From assembly GCA_051861205.1 (NCBI GenBank), contig JBHYDC010000012.1, positions 94,002 through 158,001 on the forward strand: 64,000 nt of DNA, written 5' to 3'. Both the position numbers and the translations under genes were made by a program. Each line of letters begins with the position of its first letter. Positions within the stretch are counted from its first letter, which is position 1. Source of the stretch: JBHYDC01 sp051861205 (GTDB lineage Bacteria > Pseudomonadota > Alphaproteobacteria > Rhizobiales > Pleomorphomonadaceae). The notes below the pieces were generated by a model. The model saw only the letters and a list, made by a program, of their open reading frames with translations. It had not been told where the DNA came from and did no database searches. This document shows positions 63,016 through 64,000 of the stretch, piece by piece.

Positions 63016-63549
63016 ATGGCAGGCAGCGTCAATAAAGTGATCCTGGTGGGCAACCTCGGTAAGGATCCGGAAGTGCGGCGCACCGGATCTGGCGATCCCG
63101 TCGTCAATCTGCGGATCGCGACGTCGGAAAACTGGCGCGATAAGAATACAGGCGAGCGCCGCGAAAAGACCGAGTGGCATCAGGTCGTCATCTTCAACGA
63201 AAATCTCGCGAAGGTGGCCGAGCAATACGCCCGCAAGGGATCCAAGGTCTATATTGAAGGTCAGTTGCAGACCCGCAAATGGCAGGATCAGTCCGGTCAG
63301 GAGCGTTACACCACGGAAATCGTGCTCCAGCGTTTTCGCGGTGAACTCACGCTGCTCGACGGGCGCAACGAACGCGGTTCGGGCGGCGACTTGCCGGACT
63401 ATTCGGAAGGCGGCTCGGACTTCGGCTCGTCCAGCCCGATGGAGACCAGTCGCGGCTCGTCCGGCGGCGGACAGCGCTCCGGCGGCGGCAAGCCGGCTCC
63501 CCAGTCGGGCAGCTACGCCAGCGACATGGACGACGAGATCCCGTTCTGA
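63016..63549 (+). CDS. ssb: single-stranded DNA-binding protein
   Basis: 177 residues: OB-fold domain (~1-110) with VNKVILVGNLGKDPEVRRTGSGDPVVNLRIATSE and EGQLQTRKWQDQSGQERYTTEIVL, a Gly/Ser-rich linker, and the acidic tip DMDDEIPF that recruits repair and replication partners. Complete. Probably SOS-inducible through the LexA box upstream. Confidence 0.96.
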   Translation: MAGSVNKVILVGNLGKDPEVRRTGSGDPVVNLRIATSENWRDKNTGERREKTEWHQVVIFNENLAKVAEQYARKGSKVYIEGQLQTRKWQDQSGQERYTTEIVLQRFRGELTLLDGRNERGSGGDLPDYSEGGSDFGSSSPMETSRGSSGGGQRSGGGKPAPQSGSYASDMDDEIPF

Positions 63550-63762
63550 TCGTGGGACCAAAAGCGGGGCGCTCGCGTCAAGCGGGTGGCCCGCCTCAGG
63601 TATTACGTCTGCCGCTGGCCCGCCTCCGGACCCGATGTTTGCAAGTGTCCTGCCTTGCCGGTGGAACGGCGTCGGTTGCGAGCCCTCAAGGCGGGTGCTT
63701 GCCGGCTGATTGCCCGAGACGTGACCGCTGTCACCCCCTTTCAAGTTCTACGCCGTCGTATC

Positions 63763-63795
63763 AAACCCGCTCGGCACCCTCTCGCGCGGGTTTTT
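63763..63795 (+). terminator. rho-independent terminator after ssb
   Basis: AAACCCGC (63763-63770) pairs with GCGGGTTT (63786-63793) across a 15-nt loop, followed by further T. It ends the ssb transcript before the convergent radical SAM gene. Confidence 0.65.
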
Positions 63796-63813
63796 GCATG
63801 AGGGCTCGGAACC

Positions 63814-64000
63814 TTAGAAAAGCGTCAGTTGCACGCCGCCGTTCGCCGGCTTTCGAAACAGGTCCGTGGTCAGCTTCGCCTTCGCCTTGTTGAGCCCCAG
63901 CCGCTTCGACGCGATTTCGAAGCGCCGGCCGATTTGCCAGGCATAGGGCCCGGTGCCGCGCATGCGCTTGCCCCATTCCGCGTCATAGTCCTTGCCCCCG
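63814..64000 (-). CDS. C-terminal end of a PA0069-type radical SAM protein (partial)
   Basis: Only the last ~62 codons are in the window: GGKDYDAEWGKRMRGTGPYA...GRRFEIASKRLGLNKAKAKLTTDLFRKPANGGVQLTLF. The MRGTGPYA block, the LTTDLFR segment and the terminal QLTLF match the C-terminus of the PA0069/SplB-like radical SAM family. The 5' part, with the Cys cluster, lies beyond base 64000. Function of the family is not established. Confidence 0.75.
   Translation of the reverse strand, partial: GGKDYDAEWGKRMRGTGPYAWQIGRRFEIASKRLGLNKAKAKLTTDLFRKPANGGVQLTLF

Noticed and set aside
62608..63744. Long minus-strand frame of 378 codons across ssb and the uvrA-ssb gap
   Set aside because: It is antisense to ssb for most of its length; the remaining Trp-rich C-terminal part has no recognised match.

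Overview
The window is GC-rich, densely coded DNA that fits an alphaproteobacterium of the Hyphomicrobiales (Rhizobiales) with C1 (methylotrophic) metabolism. This placement is inferred from gene content: an ExoR-like periplasmic regulator, a PopZ-type polar organizer, a class I PHA synthase, an alphaproteobacterial GTTC-N7-GTTC SOS box and the tetrahydromethanopterin (H4MPT) formaldehyde-oxidation genes. No species call is possible from this sequence alone. I found no insertion sequence, prophage, rRNA operon or CRISPR array.

Layout. 0-4 kb: a two-permease ABC importer with its ATPase, an RNA methyltransferase and a DUF423 protein. 4-16 kb: PHA synthase, an alanine-type aminotransferase, homoserine dehydrogenase, a nitroreductase/MarR pair with a striking double-palindrome operator, GlpX, a DsbA-family protein and ParC. 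16-22 kb: small exported proteins, CoaD, two cyclophilins, QueA-Tgt and RuvX. 22-31 kb: H4MPT block 1 (pterin dehydratase homologue, beta-RFAP synthase, MtdB, ATP-grasp, Mch, ATP-grasp, CitG-like, Fae, HisA-like, MfnF-like). 31-48 kb: ordinary genes (ExoR, exonuclease III, PccB, GST, a GGDEF/EAL protein, a cspA-to-rpsU run of small proteins, tRNA-Cys, a Pcm-like protein, TolC, PopZ, ValS) and a ParDE module. 48.7-58.5 kb: H4MPT block 2 on the minus strand, in transcription order fhcB-fhcA-fhcD-fhcC-folP-folB-folK-mfnB-like-kinase-DHPS-like-DUF447. 58.6-64 kb: two toxin-antitoxin remnants, then uvrA and ssb diverging around an SOS box, and the end of a radical SAM gene.

How it fits together. 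Fae condenses formaldehyde with H4MPT, MtdB oxidises methylene- to methenyl-H4MPT, Mch makes formyl-H4MPT, and FhcABCD moves the formyl group to methylofuran and releases formate. RFAP synthase, the DHPS-like protein and the pterin genes serve cofactor (H4MPT) synthesis. MfnB-, kinase- and MfnF-like proteins, and probably an ATP-grasp protein, serve methylofuran synthesis. The folate genes folP-folB-folK sit inside block 2, so folate and methanopterin pterin synthesis are physically coupled.

Points most worth a second look: a six-copy, 27-bp palindromic array upstream of popZ; the fol genes inside the fhc operon; a tRNA-guanine transglycosylase that appears to lack three of its four zinc ligands; a brnT toxin gene whose body is intact but whose ATG is one base out of frame; an ATP-grasp gene whose N-terminus lies upstream of any canonical start; and the last ~85 codons of the CitG-like gene, which are sharply AT-rich.
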